DNA of 64,000 nucleotides. Source: Prorocentrum cordatum. Taxonomy: Eukaryota > Sar > Dinophyceae > Prorocentrales > Prorocentraceae. The translations under genes and the position numbers were made by a program. The notes below the pieces were generated by a model. That model was not told the DNA's origin. It did not search any database and saw only the letters and a list, made by a program, of their open reading frames with translations. The stretch lies in NCBI GenBank assembly GCA_963575745.1, contig CAUYUJ010016493.1, forward strand, positions 118,501-182,500. Direction: 5' to 3'. Below are positions 12,000-22,985 of the stretch, piece by piece (positions within the stretch are counted from its first letter, which is position 1; each line of letters begins with the position of its first letter).

Positions 12000-13470
12000 C
12001 GCGCCCCAGCTCGCGCAGGAGAGAATGGGGCCACATCCCGGTTGGAGGCACAATGGAGGCCCCAAGTTCTCGCGTGGTTCTCTCCAGCGAGTCGGGTGGA
12101 TAGCGCGGGACTTCGATTTTTTGGGGGATGATAGAGGCGCGGAGATTTCGCTCATGTACACGACCTCGAACACGCCGAAACGAATATTCACATATGCTGC
12201 ACAACGTAAACGCGAGCGTGATATGGCACAGAGTTCAGGCAATGTTGAGCATGCGCGCGCGTTCTCGGACATCGCGCGGAGTGCAGTGCGTAAGTCTACG
12301 AAGTGCACGCCTCGCCAGACGTATGGTGCAGCGAGTTGTTTATGTATAGCAGTATGCACGAGTGATCGCTTGCGGATTGATGGCGGCCCATGCCCGCCAT
12401 GCGGATGCCAAGGTGGCATTTTTAAACAGGCTCTGGATCCGCCCCGGCTCCGAGGCGGGGACGGCTAGGTCGCCAGCTGCACAGCGCGTGCGAAGCTGCG
12501 CGGGCAGGCCCGCCCCATCCCTTGTGGACTTGCACGTTCCAGCCTCCCACAGATTTGACATACCCTGGGATTCTGGACCCGCAGGGAAACGCTCTGTTCG
12601 ATTTTGCGATTTTCGGTGGAGCGGCCGATGTCGTCGTCGATGGGTTGCGCGTGAGGCCGACTTTCCGCGATCTTGCCCGGGCGTCCTTCGCGGAAGTGTT
12701 TTCTCAGGCTGGCTCGGGATCATGGCGAGGCTCGTTTTCGGGGGCCCGCGTGGCCGAGCCTCCCTCAAAACCTCACAGGCCGCTGAGCAGATGATAGCCG
12801 TAGCGATGATTTTCTGCGTGGGGCAGCTAGATCATCATGTCAATGTTTGGTCGGATTGGTTGGTTCCCGTGTCGGATTGTTTGGGCCCCGTCTGGTGCTG
12901 CGACGCTCCAGCTGCTCAGCACATTTTGTCAAAAAGCAATTGATCAGATTCCTTCCGATGAGCGGAGGGTAGCGAGAGCCAAGTTCTTCGCGGATGGATT
13001 CGCGAAACAACCCCTTCTGTTTTTGCACGCGCAGGAACTTCAGGAGCCCTGGGACGATCTCAATGCACGGATTGGAAAGGGAGATGGGGGTTTTACGTTT
13101 GAGGAGTACGGGGGCGCACTGATTGCATGCTTGGACGGCGGTCCTTGGCGCCCTTTGGTTCTTTCAGCTGTCGCAATTATCATGCACGTGATACGGGTGC
13201 GAATGCAGCTGCTCTGGATATGTCGGGGTGCTTCGGGGGACAAACATATGTTCTGGTCCATCGCTCACCCGACGCTTGGACATGATTTGGTCTTCACACG
13301 TCTCTCGTCAGGTCCAAATGTTGTGTTTTGCAGGCTGTCTGGCGCCTACAGTACTGAGCGCTTCAGCCGCCAGCGGGAAAAACAGTGCCGAGGATCTGTT
13401 GTTTCTTGTGCCAGCCAGCAAGTGCTGTCTCAACCGGATGCTCCGCGGACTTCATCTCCAGTCTAAGCGT
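12000..13470 (+). pseudogene. decayed LINE ORF2, C-terminal region
   Basis: After the CT tract the frame starting near 12040 gives WRHNGGPKFSRGS, LQRVGW, DDRGAEISLMYT and QRKRERDMAQ. This parallels W-x-x-V-x-G-P-I then SLRRVGY in the better LINE (26860-26925). Further on, GNALFDFAIFGGAADVVVDG (about 12585) and the 200-codon open stretch 12837-13466 lie where an RNase H-like domain and C-terminal tail would be, but no catalytic residues can be assigned. I read this as continuation of the same decayed element; the last 600 bases are uncertain. 13471-14030 has no recognisable feature. Confidence 0.35.
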
Positions 13471-14035
13471 GTTGCACCTTGCTGCGCGCTCCACATTTTA
13501 AGCGAATTGGAGCGTCAGCGGCTGTTGCAACCCAAAAGCCTGCCCAACGAGCTGTGTGGCTGCAGCGCCCTCAGGATGGTTTTCGCGACAACGGTTTTAT
13601 TTCACGACATGTTGCGATGAGGCAGCGGATAGCAGCAAGAGGGAGGCATGATAAACCACGTCCAACGTTCCACGCATCGCGTGCAGAAAACACTCGCCCT
13701 CCTCCTTTCTGCTGCTCATCAGCAGGTTCCTCCTCCTCCTCCTCCTTTTTCTCTTCTTAGCCTCATTCATATTATGCGAGTTGCGTGCCGGCCTCTGCTG
13801 ACAGGCTCACACTGTAATCAGCCTCGTAATCAAAAAATCCCTCCTCTCCTCCCCCCTTCCCCCGGTCGCCAGGACGCCACGGTCGACCCAGACGTTGGGG
13901 ACCCAGGCGAGTGTTGGCCCGCGTTGGTCCCGCGCGGAGAGGGCCCCAAGGACCCTCTCCGCGCCGACACGGTGCCGCATGGGTGGGGGGCTTGCTGACC
14001 CTACTGGGATCGTCACGTGGGGTGCCTCTGGTCGG

Positions 14036-14240
14036 GGGACGAGCAGCGACCTATGGACACACGACAGCTTGGGGGTCCGCACGGAGTCCCCGGATCGGCG
14101 CTGGGGCCCCGTGGCGGCGCCTCCAGCGCCGCCTCCGGCGCCGCCTCCGCACGCTCGGGGAGCGGGGTCCGGCGCCGCTCCGAGAAGTCCGCGCGGACCT
14201 CCGACGTTTTGCCGTCTATGCCGCTGTCTGCTCCCCCGCA
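14036..14240. repeat. hairpin element, family B, copy 1
   Basis: Long GC-rich inverted repeat. The left arm runs GGGGGACGAGCAG, CTATGGACAC, GGGGGTCCGC. The right arm ends GCGCGGACCTCCGACG, TTTTGCCGTCTATGCC, CTGCTCCCCCGCAG, which is its imperfect complement. The centre is GGCGGCGCCTCCAGCGCC. The same plan occurs at 17713, 21266, 38959 and 39803. The right end CCCCGCAG has the form of a 3' splice site. No flanking exon is recognised here. Confidence 0.65.
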
Positions 14241-16520
14241 GGGGGGATCCCGGGTGTGCCATAGGATGGCAAAGCAGTTCTGCCTTGCCCGCTTTGGCTT
14301 ATGGGTTGGTCTCACGCTCCCCGAGTGACTTCGGGGAGGTCCGGCATCTCCGCCAAGGGGGAGGAGCCCAGTCAGCCTGGGTCGTTTACCATCCTTGGCC
14401 GATTTGGGCTCTTTCAACTCACAAGTAAGCCTGGCCAGATATGACCATTCTGGCTTCCGCTTATAGCCCCCCGAAAACCACTCAAGACCCCCAGCGGCGA
14501 TCTCAGTAGGAGGAGGGGGGAGGCCATCGGATGTCAACGGTCTTCGGCTCCTCATCGGAAAGGAGGGCGGGGGAGGAAAAGGGTGGAGAGGGCTAAGGGA
14601 GGAGGGCAAGGCGAGGGAGGAGGAAGAGTGAGGAGAGGGAGGAGGGAGGACGAGGGAGGAGGAGGAGGGACAGGATGGATGAGGGAGGAGGAGTCATTGT
14701 GCTCCCCTGGTGATCGCCGACTGCGCCAGCTGATCGATCGATCGAGCTCTGGGGCTGATGCCTTGTGTGAAGCCTTCTCTGAAGCGAGCTACCTGACCAA
14801 AACAATGCTTCTAGCTCGGCCTAGCGGGCGTCATTTTACTGAGGGTGACGCAGGCGCCACGTGTGCGCGCAGGCCCTACCTGCACCGACTCTCCCCACGC
14901 AGGGGGTCCGCGGGCAGGGTAGCACCCGCTTTACGAATGCCCTCTCGCCTGCCTCATCTCGCCCTTGCGACGGTCCCCTTTACCCGTACCCTTACTTTTC
15001 GGTTCAGGGGGTGGTGGTGGAGGTCGGTGAGTTGTTACATAATTCTGAGTTCTCGGCTTCGGTGTAGATCTCTTCCATTCGGTCCGATCGCGCCGTCGCC
15101 CGATTGGAGAGAAGCAGGGCGAGAGAAGATATCCATGCCGTCGCCGCCATCCGGGCCTTCGCCCTCTCTTCTGTCAACGCATTCTGTGTAATGGCGGTCT
15201 GGCGATCTGAGCTACCTTGACTATCTCTTAGGCCCAAATGGCAGCTCTGCGCCAGCTGAGATCGAGGATGGGGAGGGACTGATGCGAGAGAGAGAGATGG
15301 AGAGAGAAAGAGAGAGAGCGGAAGCAGAGGAGTGGCACCCTCCAGCGTCGTGCGGTGCACCTGCCGCTTACGTCTTGCCCCACCTGCTCGCGCATGGGCG
15401 GCAGGTCACCGTGACCGCCAGCAGCAGCACGGCACCAGTGTCGACGGCCACGAGCAAGCCGAGGGCCTGGTGCGCGGTTTGGCCCCCGTGTTTGGTTTCT
15501 CTCCTCCCGGCGCCGAGGCCGAGGATAGAGGTGGGCGGGCGCTGGAGAGGAGGACGCTAGAGGCCAGCGTCCGCGAGTTGGCTTCTTGAGAACGTGCGCA
15601 TGATGGTTAACTGTGGGTTCCAAGTCGGGTCGTCAGGATGCAACTCTTGGGAGGCTGAATTCAGAGTCGGCGCTGGTAGATCCATTGTCGGGAACCGCCT
15701 CGTCTGGCCGAACCCCTCTTCATCCGGCCCCAGCCTGGCTTATTAATCTGGCCTCATCCAGCTGAATGGCCCCTGAATCGGGTAGCCCTCAATCTTTCTC
15801 GCGACGACCTCCCAGAAGTTGCCTCCCAATGGTCGTCCCGCTTGGAGTCCTCTTGTTGCTGCTGGGGCGCTGCGCGCCCGCGAGCTCGGAGGCTTCGCTG
15901 AGGGCTGGCAGCGTGATTGCTCAGGTTGCGCGACGGCTGCGGTGCGGCACTTCCAGCAGCCGCCGCATGCCGAGCGGCTGGGCCGGCCGCGCCACACACT
16001 CGGGGAGCGTGCTGACCCCTGAGCTGCCCGATCCGTCCTTGTTCTCCTTCGGCCGCGTCCCTCCTCTCTCGTCCTCCTGCATGGTGGCACAATTCTGCCC
16101 GACGGTACCCCCGTTCATGCCTTTATCGCCAGCGCAGTCACCCTCTGACTAGCCGCCGACGCTAAAAGTGTGCTAGCAAGCCGCACAGGTCCACCAGTAC
16201 GTCTCGCCCGTCACCGGGCCACTCCAGCTTCCTCCCTGCGCCATCAGCCTCGAGCTCGTGTTGCGGCCTCCGATGGCCACGTGGATCATCCCACTTGACA
16301 GGACAGCCTCCTGCACGCACGTGCCGCCGCGCTGGCCGCATACGGCTGGGAAGCCCAGCCCGTCGGTTTTCAGCAACAGGAGGAGGACGCCCCCACGCCT
16401 AGAGGCTCCCAACGACACGCATTGAAGACACGTGCCGACGGACATCCGCGCGCACACGCCTTGAAGGAGATATGAGCTCGCTCTGCAGGCACGGATCGCC
16501 GTGCCCTACAGGAAACATGT
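14241..16520. other. no gene recognised
   Basis: Mixed GC-rich DNA with a purine-rich patch (14560-14700) and a GA-rich patch (15283-15327). The frame at about 15400-15588 ends RALERRTLEASVRELAS before a stop and looks helical, so it could be a scrap of a LINE ORF1, but nothing else supports it. The rest shows no domain, exon or repeat. Confidence 0.4.
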
Positions 16521-16526
16521 AGGTTT

Positions 16527-16682
16527 GAGTCTGGCTTGTCCCTCTACAGGAGGAAAATTCAAAAATGGTCAAAGAATAGTCAGGGGACGATTTTCTACAA
16601 TTTTTGATCATGCGGGAGTATGTTTTTACTATTTAATTTGTTTCGTCCGAAATCCCCCTGTAGGGGGACAGGCCCGACCTGA
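16527..16682 (+). mobile_element. MITE family 1, copy 1
   Basis: About 155 bases with terminal inverted repeats: left GAGTCTGGCTTGTCCCTCTA, CAGGAGGA; right AATCCCCCTGTAGGGG, GACAGGCCCGACCT. The interior is AT-rich and non-coding. Two more copies (21294-21453 and 62405-62596) share the ends and the internal words ATAGTC, GGGGA(C/T)and TTTTGT. No transposase is encoded, so it would be non-autonomous. Confidence 0.8.
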
Positions 16683-16872
16683 AATGTATGTCGCTTGAGT
16701 CGCGGGCGCCCATGTACACTCAACCCGCATAGTGAGGATGGGCAACCTTTCCAAGGCTACCCTTGCATCTGTGCCCCTTCGGCCCATCCCTGGAAACTTT
16801 CGCTAGCCAGCCTCGTTCGAGAAACAGTAGCATGGCCCGCCATGGCCCTTGCATCCTCACCGCGCATCCTCA

Positions 16873-17053
16873 TTACAGCGGAGGCCCATGGCAAGAAACA
16901 CCCTGCTCGCCTCCAGGGTGTCCTGGGTTTCTTCGGCTTCGACGCTTTTGCGATGGAGAGCGTGACGCTCCCACGCCCAAAATCCATGGACGTCCTGGGC
17001 TCGCACGGATAGGTTTCTTGCGGAAGGTTTCTTGTGATCGAGATTCTATTGTA
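16873..17053 (+). repeat. dispersed repeat C, copy 2
   Basis: Second copy of the repeat at 2699-2876, same orientation, with shared order of landmarks from CACCCTGCT to GGAAGGTTTCTTGTG. It is followed by an imperfect direct repeat GGGGGATCGC(C/T)GGGGACC near 17120-17165. Confidence 0.85.
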
Positions 17054-17197
17054 CCCCGGGGACGTCGGGATATCGAGGGCAGCGCACTGAAGTCTGGGGC
17101 TCTGCCCCTCCTTGAGCCTTGGGGGGATCGCCGGGGACCTTTGGGGGATCGCTGGGGACCTCGGGGGACCTCCGGACACCTCCTCCGAACTACGAAG

Positions 17198-17282
17198 AGG
17201 AGGAGGAGGAGGAGGAGGAGGAGGAGGAGGAGGAGGAGGAGGAGGAGGAGGAGGAGGAGGAGGAGGGAGGAGGAGGAGGTGG
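17198..17282 (+). repeat. (GGA)n tract
   Basis: Clean GGA array of about 25 units. The 270 bases that follow, up to 17555, are GC-rich and open on both strands; exons there are possible but not supported. Confidence 0.93.
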
Positions 17283-17555
17283 ACCTGGCCTCTACTGTAT
17301 GCGGGTTGACTGTGCTTCGCGGATGCCTGTCGCGCGCCCCCTACCTGGCACGCCCAGCACGGCGGCCCCCGCCCCGAGCGCTGCCCGCGAAGAGCCGCGC
17401 TCGCTTCCCGAGCTGCGGAGACACAGCGCCGCTCTCCGTGCGCGGGGGGGCTCGGCAGAGACTGCCGCGGAGCGGCTCCCCGCAGCGCCCACGCACTGGG
17501 GAACAAGTTACGGCATGAAAGTAGCATCGGCATCACCCCAACATACGAATACTCG

Positions 17556-17712
17556 AAGGAGGAAAAGGTGCCCACCTCTACCCCCTCTCCTGTTTTCCCC
17601 TTTTTGGGCCTCCTGGGAGGCCTTCGTCGCCACCGCTGGATTCGCCTCGAGGTCCTGGTCAGAGCGCGCCCTGGGAGAGGTCCAGGGAGCCTGGTTCCCC
17701 CAAATAGTACGT
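17556..17712 (+). repeat. introner-like element, family A, copy 1
   Basis: Begins GAAGGAGGAAAAGGTGCCC, contains TTTCCCCTTTTTGGGCCTCC, GGCCTTCGTCGCCACCGC, TGGATTCGCCTCGAGGTCCT and GGTCAGAGCGC, and ends CCTGGTTCCCCC. These landmarks recur in the same order at 38718, 39580 and 48672. Here the GGTACC at the left is GGTGCC and the terminal CAG is degraded to CAAATAG. Whether it lies within a gene is not clear. Confidence 0.75.
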
Positions 17713-17856
17713 GTGCGTCGCCTCCCCAGGGGCGACGCGCGATCCGAGAAATCTTACCGGGGGGGGGGCCCCAGCGCCGATCCGAGGAATCCGCGCGGAC
17801 CCCCAAGTTGTTATGTTTTTGCCACCTGCTCCCCCGGAGCAGATCCCCGCAGAGCG
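17713..17856. repeat. hairpin element, family B, partial copy
   Basis: Right half of the family B plan: GCGCCGATCCGAGGAATC, CGCGCGGACCCCCAAG, TTGTTATGTTTTTGCC, CTGCTCCCCCGGAG. The left arm is only partly recognisable (GATCCGAGAAATCTTACC). It abuts the family A element, so the two may be nested or side by side. 17857-18555 is GC-rich with GCCAGCACGGCGGCCGCC-type direct repeats and no supported gene. Confidence 0.55.
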
Positions 17857-18555
17857 CCCACGAGCGACAGTCCCGAGCGCGCCGCTCGGAGCCCAGACGC
17901 CGCGGGCAGCCTTCGCAGCAGCCCGGGCACGACGGCAGCGCCTGCCCGTCCGCGGCCCTCCGCTGGGCCCCCTCTGCTCGGCCGCGCCTGGCCAGCACGG
18001 CGGCCGCCCAGGCGCCCAGCACGGCGGGCGCCTGGCCAGCACGGCGGCGGCCAGCACGGCGGCCGCCACGTGCCGACCGCCGCGCGGTCGTCCAGCTGGG
18101 CCTCTCAGCACGCGGCGCCCGGGAGGAAGGGCACCATCCCACCACGCCAGTTGGGGAGATGCCCCTCGAAACCCGCAGGAAGCGGCCTGCATGCCCAGCT
18201 CGGGGGTTCAACCGGCCAGTGGGGCCCAGGCCACGGCCGTGGGGCCAGGCCGCGGGACCGTGAGCAGCAGCACGAGCACGCTCGCTGGGCGCCCACCCGC
18301 GATCAGCAGCACGATCCCCAGGGCGGCGCGCGGGGAGGGGCGTCCGGTGCCCGAGCGAGCGGGCGGCGGCCCGCTCGGGGCCGGGCAGCCTGCAGCCCCT
18401 CGCGCCCAGGCGCGCGCACTGCGCGCGAGGGGCGTGCCGCGCGGCCTGCCCACGCTGGCCCGCGGGAGCCCGCGCGCGGGAGGCTGTGCCTCCGAGCGCC
18501 CCGGGGCCCCGAGCTGGAGTTGATGGACGGAGTGTCCACAACCACTACCATAGGC

Positions 18556-18846
18556 AGGAGAGGGAGGAGGAGGAGGAGGAGGGAGGAGGAGGAGGAGGAG
18601 GAGGAGGAGGAGGAGGAGGAGGAGGAGGAGAGGAGGAGGAGGAGGAGGAGGAGGAGGAGGAAGAGGAGGAGGAGGAGGGAGGAGGAAGGAGGAGGAGGAT
18701 CGAGGAGGAGGAGGAGGAGGAGGAGGAGGAGGAGGAGGAGGAGGAGGAGGCAAAGGAGGATCGAGGAGGAGGAGGAGGAGGAGGAGGAGGAGGGGGAGAA
18801 GCAGGAGGAGGATCAGGAGCAGGAGCAGGAGCAGGAGGAGGAGGAC
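18556..18846 (+). repeat. (GGA)n tract
   Basis: GGA array with AGGATCGAGGA and GGAGCAGGAGCA variants in its second half. 18847-19430 holds no gene I can support; it has a repeated GGATCCTGCAG/GGATCTTGCA motif near 18966-19050. Confidence 0.93.
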
Positions 18847-19433
18847 CTCCCCATCCTCCGCATGGTAGTGGCGGTGGAAGATTGGTCCATCAGGAGTGGC
18901 GCGAATTGCGAAGCGTCGGGCGGGTAGAGGCGGGGGTCGAGGCAAACGGGGTCCGCCAGAGTGCCGGATCTTGCGGGATCCTGCAGAGCGAGGAGTTGCA
19001 TTGACCCGGGTCCTCGCGCAGGATCCTGCAGGTGCTGCAGGATCTTGCAAAGCCCGGCTGACCCAGGTTTGTGCTGACCCGAAAGCAGCCACGGATCGGG
19101 CATGGAGAGATCGCCACCCAGACAGGTCGACAGAGGAACTCTGCACGGGTTCACTCAACATTGTCATTCTAGTGCAACGGTGCAGTTCCTGGTCGGTTGC
19201 GCTAGTCGACAAGTGTTTCGCTGGACACCTTCGGCTGTTTTGGGACGTCGATTCGCTACTCCGCTGGGGTCCTCTCCGAAGGCGGTGCCGTGCGCAAGTG
19301 GAGTGTACCTGGCAGTTGTCACTGAAAGGGTGTTTTGCTACAGGGTGCCCTGTCAATCTGCGAGGGACGGAATCTGGGCTCCCCCTTCCCTGCGGATGCC
19401 GAGCACGCCAGCGGTGGGGGGAGGACAGCCACA

Positions 19434-19449
19434 ATGATGACGATGACGA

Positions 19450-19507
<58 letters not shown>

Positions 19508-19691
19508 AACAATGACGACAACCACGACGACGACAACAATGACGACATCCACGACGACAACCACGACGACATCCACGACGACGACAACCACGACGACGAC
19601 ATCCCCGGCGACGACATCCAAGACGACGACGACGACGACGCCGACGACGACGACGACGACAACGACAACGACAACCACGACGACGACAACC

Positions 19692-19726
<35 letters not shown>

Positions 19727-19742
19727 GACCATTACCACGACA
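19434..19742 (+). repeat. (GAC)n with CACGAC variants
   Basis: GAC trinucleotide repeat, pure in the first 75 bases and interspersed with AACAATGAC, CACGACGAC and ATCCACGAC later. Long Asp, Thr or Val runs in the three frames are by-products. The 300 bases after it show no supported gene. Confidence 0.92.
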
Positions 19743-20056
19743 AGGGCTCGGAGGAAGGGAGGTAAGGGGAGAAAAAGGACTGCAGGGATGAAGCATAGGC
19801 CTCGCGTTGCAGTAGGGAGGGCGAGGGAGGGAGGTAGAAGGTCGATCTCGAGGTCCCCAGAATGGCCTCCGGAGGCGCAAGCAGGGCGGAGAAGAAAGGG
19901 GAGCGAGGGCTGCGTCGGGGCGACGGAGGCACAGCGACGGAGGCGGAGCAGGAAGGTGCGCGGGGGCCCGTCTGTCGCGGTGCGCGGCGGGCCGGCGAGC
20001 GCGACGACGGGGGAGCGACACGACGGGGCTAGAAGTTGAGGTCGAAACGAGGGCCC

Positions 20057-20232
20057 AACTCCTCCTCCTCCTCCTCCTCATCCTCCTCCTCCTCCTCCTC
20101 CTCCTCCTCCTCACAGCATCATCATCAGCAGCAGCAGTAGCAGCAGCCTCATCCTCATCCTCATCCTCATCCTCATCCTCATCCTAATCCTCGCCCTCAT
20201 CCTCACCCTCATCCTCGTCCTCCTCCTCATCT
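20057..20232 (-). repeat. (TCC)n then (CATCCT)n
   Basis: TCC array (20057-20112), CAG/CAT-rich bridge, then a hexamer array CATCCT (20148-20230). 20233-21085 contains no recognisable gene; near 21000-21065 a GGGGAGGATCCTACAG-like phrase is repeated (GGGAGAGGTTCTACAG). Confidence 0.88.
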
Positions 20233-21086
20233 GCCACATCTCCTCCTCTTCGGCCAAATCTCTTCTTCCTCCTCCTCCTGCGCCACCAGCGTCTCGCAAT
20301 TCAGAGCTCCCAGAATGTCGCGCCCCCAGCGGCGGCTGCGGTGGCATATCGAGGCGACGCCAGAGTTTCGCGAAGCCGTCCCGATCCCGTTTGTTTTCCT
20401 TCAATGCATGACTCCCGTGAATCCAGACCCTTTCTCCAGGACCAGCTTTTCATTCCGAGTAGGTTTTTGACGGTCTTGGGGCCCTGAGAGGGCATCCATA
20501 TTCCGAACATGACACAGTTTTTCCCGATTGTTTTTCTGTCGTAGGAGATCGATCACATAATCGATTTACCCCATACTTGATCTGTTTGTTTGTCCAATCT
20601 ACGAGCCGTGCGTAAGGCATGTTCCGTAGATCTACGATCACTCTACGTATCTGCCTTAGGATACGACGAGCGAATCATTTCTGGGTGAAATCATCGCGAA
20701 CGAAAGAACCTCTAACCCTAATAACCCGATGGAGACGTGGCCTCACTTTGGTTCCCGCCTTCGAATTCGGGATTATCATTCTGGGCGGTTCGGCCTGACA
20801 CATCTGCAGAAGAAGACCCCCTATCCCTGATCTTCCTGGCCCTCCTAACTCAGGTCGCCTCCCAAAGGGTCAGGGGTTCTTTCATGCCTACTGCAGCAGC
20901 AATAATCAACACGTTAGCGGACAAATCGTTTCGATCATTATTTGTTGCGTCATCGGGGGATTGTGGGGCACAGGGGGGGGGTGGTTGCAAATTGGGAGAG
21001 GTTCTACAGGGAAAACAGCAGGAGTCGGGAAGGATTTGTGAATCGGGGAGGATCCTACAGAGGAAACAGCATGAAGCAGAGCTCCG

Positions 21087-21233
21087 GGCTCCTTCCTGCC
21101 CCCCTCGCTCGAGGACCCGGCCGAGCCCGAGCCGCCCGACCATTGTGCGCGGCCCGAGCCCGCGGGGCCGCCGGTGTCGGCCACCCTGTCGTTCGGCGAG
21201 GCGGCGTCGAACCCGTACTGCGTGCCCCTGCAG
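21087..21233 (+). CDS. candidate exon, unknown protein
   Basis: The plus frame beginning at CCGGGCTCC reads GSFLPPSLEDPAEPEPPDHC, then ARPEPAGPPVSATLSFGE, then AASNPYCVPLQ and TGA at 21234. Third positions are nearly all G or C and the composition (acidic-proline linker, then a TLSFGEAASNPYC core) looks like real protein rather than repeat. The end could be a true stop, or GCA|GTGAGG could serve as a 5' splice site; the next frame reads SEGPPGTPSLSTNEQLHK up to the hairpin element at 21266. No family is recognised. It is supported by composition only. Confidence 0.35.
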
Positions 21234-21265
21234 TGAGGGCCCGCCGGGGACGCCCTCCCTCTCGA

Positions 21266-21640
21266 CGAACGAGCAGCTGCACAAGCATAAACGTAAGTCG
21301 GGCCTGTCCCTCTACAGGAGGAGTATCCAAAAGCACTGGAAAATAGTCTGGGGACGATTGTTTTCGTAGTTTTTTGAATGTTTGTTGTTTATTGTTTGAC
21401 TATTTTCTATTTTTCGTCTAAAATCCGCCTGTAGGAGGACATGCCCGACCTAATCATAACTTTTGGCGCTCCGCGCGGATTTCTTGGATCTGCGCTCGGG
21501 CCCCCCTGGCGGCGCCTCCGACGCCGCCCCTGGCGCGCTCCGCGCGCCCGGGAGGGGGATCCGACGCGGATCCAAGACATCCGCGCGGAGCGCCAAAAGT
21601 TTACGTTTATGCCGTTTGTAATCATTCGATCCGCGTCGTC
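21266..21640. repeat. hairpin element, family B, with nested MITE
   Basis: The left arm begins GACGAACGAGCAGCTGCAC, AAGCATAAACGTAA, is interrupted by the MITE at 21294-21453, then resumes AACTTTTGGCGCTCCGCG, CGGATTTCTTGGATC. The right arm reads GATCCAAGACATCCGCGCG, GAGCGCCAAAAGTTTACG, TTTATGCCGTTTGTAATC and ends near GCGTCGTCCTCC. The uninterrupted right arm predicts GCATAAACGTAA directly joined to ACTTTTGGCGC, so the MITE clearly inserted later into the left arm. Confidence 0.75.
21294..21453 (+). mobile_element. MITE family 1, copy 2 (nested)
   Basis: 160 bases with terminal inverted repeats TAAGTCGGGCCTGTCCCTCT / GGAGGACATGCCCGACCTAA. The interior is TTTTTGAATGTTTGTTG-type AT-rich DNA. 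The probable target duplication is TAA. Its left end creates GTAAGT, a good 5' splice-site sequence. Confidence 0.85.
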
Positions 21641-22742
21641 CTCCGGGGGGGTGCGATGATACCACTGAGCTCTCAAGCTGTGATTACGCAATTTTTCCGC
21701 CTTGCTCTAGGACGTGTCTTGCGACTTCTAGATTCGAGCCTCGGTGGCTACGGTCCGTAGCACATTCACGCAACGTTGCGTTCATGCATGCCTGCACACC
21801 TGCAGCAATTCATGCAGATCGTATGCAATCACGAGCTGCAGTGGCAACGATGCTCGGCTGAAGTGTGATCCTGGCCCAGGATGCCCCGCGTTTTCCCGAG
21901 GTTCTGGCGTTGAGATGTTTTCACACCGAGCGAGGTCACCGTGTTTTTCAGGCCCGAAGGGCCCTCGCAGATCGGTTCTGGTCGGTTCTGCTCGAATGGC
22001 CCTGGGAGTTCTGCGAACAGGATGGCTCAAGAGGATCCAGGCGGCCTTCAGAGAAGCACAGCGGGAGGCCGAGGAGAGCGGCGGGGGGGGGGGGGGGGCG
22101 ATGCATGCAGGAAGGATGGAAATCACCCCGATCATGATTAGGAGGAGAAGCGGGGTTGGCCGCGAGGGAAGGAGGTGGAGTAGCGGCGCGAGCAGGAGCA
22201 GGGGGAGGAGGGGCGGATGAGGAATTGCCGTTGTAAGATAAAAGAGCATCCCCATGATCTTGCGGCCCCGCTGCGTCCACGGTGCTCCAGGCCATAGATC
22301 TATTTGATGTTCCATAACACCCCAGAGCAGTATCAAATTATATAACTAGTTGTACCTTCCCCATCTTGATGATCCATCCCGCCGTCCGTCGTCCCTGTCC
22401 TCCGTTCTTCCTTTCTCGTTAGGATGGCTCGCGAGACTCCTAATACGCCTTACGTGTGGAGTCGCTCGCTCCACGGCCCGAACTAAGTGTCGGACCGTCG
22501 GTCATGTCTGCGTGCCCCGTGCTTGTCTGGACGCTGCTGCGACTGAGGACGGACATCCCGACACGTGCACCGTGGAGCTGGTTCAGTCGGGTCTTTTTTC
22601 CTCATAGCGCGATATGCAGCCGCAAGCCCCAACCTGGGCAACGATAGCCCTCACTTGGGATGCAGTTGCAGCCGCGCCATGTCGCACACACTTTTACGAC
22701 CATGGTTCGGGTGATAAGAGGGTTCGGGGGTTCTGGACTTAT
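21641..22742. other. no gene recognised; poly-G run
   Basis: Mixed sequence with a run of about 15 G at 22083-22098. I see no domain, convincing exon or repeat family. Near 22693-22720 the phrase TACGACCA(T/C) and TTCGGGTGATAAG recurs at 31960-31985. Confidence 0.45.
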
Positions 22743-22880
22743 GTCTCATGTAATCGATCTCACGATTGATCTCACTACCAATCTCACCAGCGATTTCATG
22801 ATTAATAGTACCATCGATCGTATTACAGGTCGTTCTGCCGATCTCAGTATCGATCTCATGATCGATCTCATTTCGGGCGT
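22743..22880 (+). repeat. ATCGATCTCA minisatellite, left block
   Basis: Degenerate 12-18 base units containing CGATCTCA (ATCGATCTCACGATTGATCT). The same minisatellite reappears at 31395-31480 and, much longer, at 32030-32440, on the other side of the LINE-bearing region. Confidence 0.85.
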
Positions 22881-22888
22881 AGCCCGAA

Positions 22889-22985
22889 TTTGTTTCTCGC
22901 GAGGTAAACTGACTGAACTGAATTGAGTTGAACTGAACTGAACTTTAATTGAGCTGAACACACTGGTCGCACCCATTACGCGACG
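22889..22985 (+). repeat. left border of 53-bp-array element, copy 1
   Basis: TTTGTTTCTCGCGAGG, then a degenerate GAACTGAACT microsatellite, then CACTGGTCGCACCCATTACG, CGACGG. The reverse complement of 42345-42435 has the same sequence in the same order (TTGTTCCTCGCGAGG, AACTGAACTGAACT, GACTGATCGAACCCGTTCCG), so this is the conserved left border of a repeated element. Confidence 0.8.

Noticed and set aside
11374-12468. 364-codon frame across the CT tract
   Set aside because: The middle is pure CT-repeat translation; only the short ends resemble decayed LINE pieces.
16757-18541. 594-codon minus-strand frame
   Set aside because: It crosses dispersed repeat C, a GGA tract and family A and B elements, so it is a compositional accident.
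18208-19689. 493-codon minus-strand frame
   Set aside because: It runs through GGA and GAC repeats, with no domain between them.
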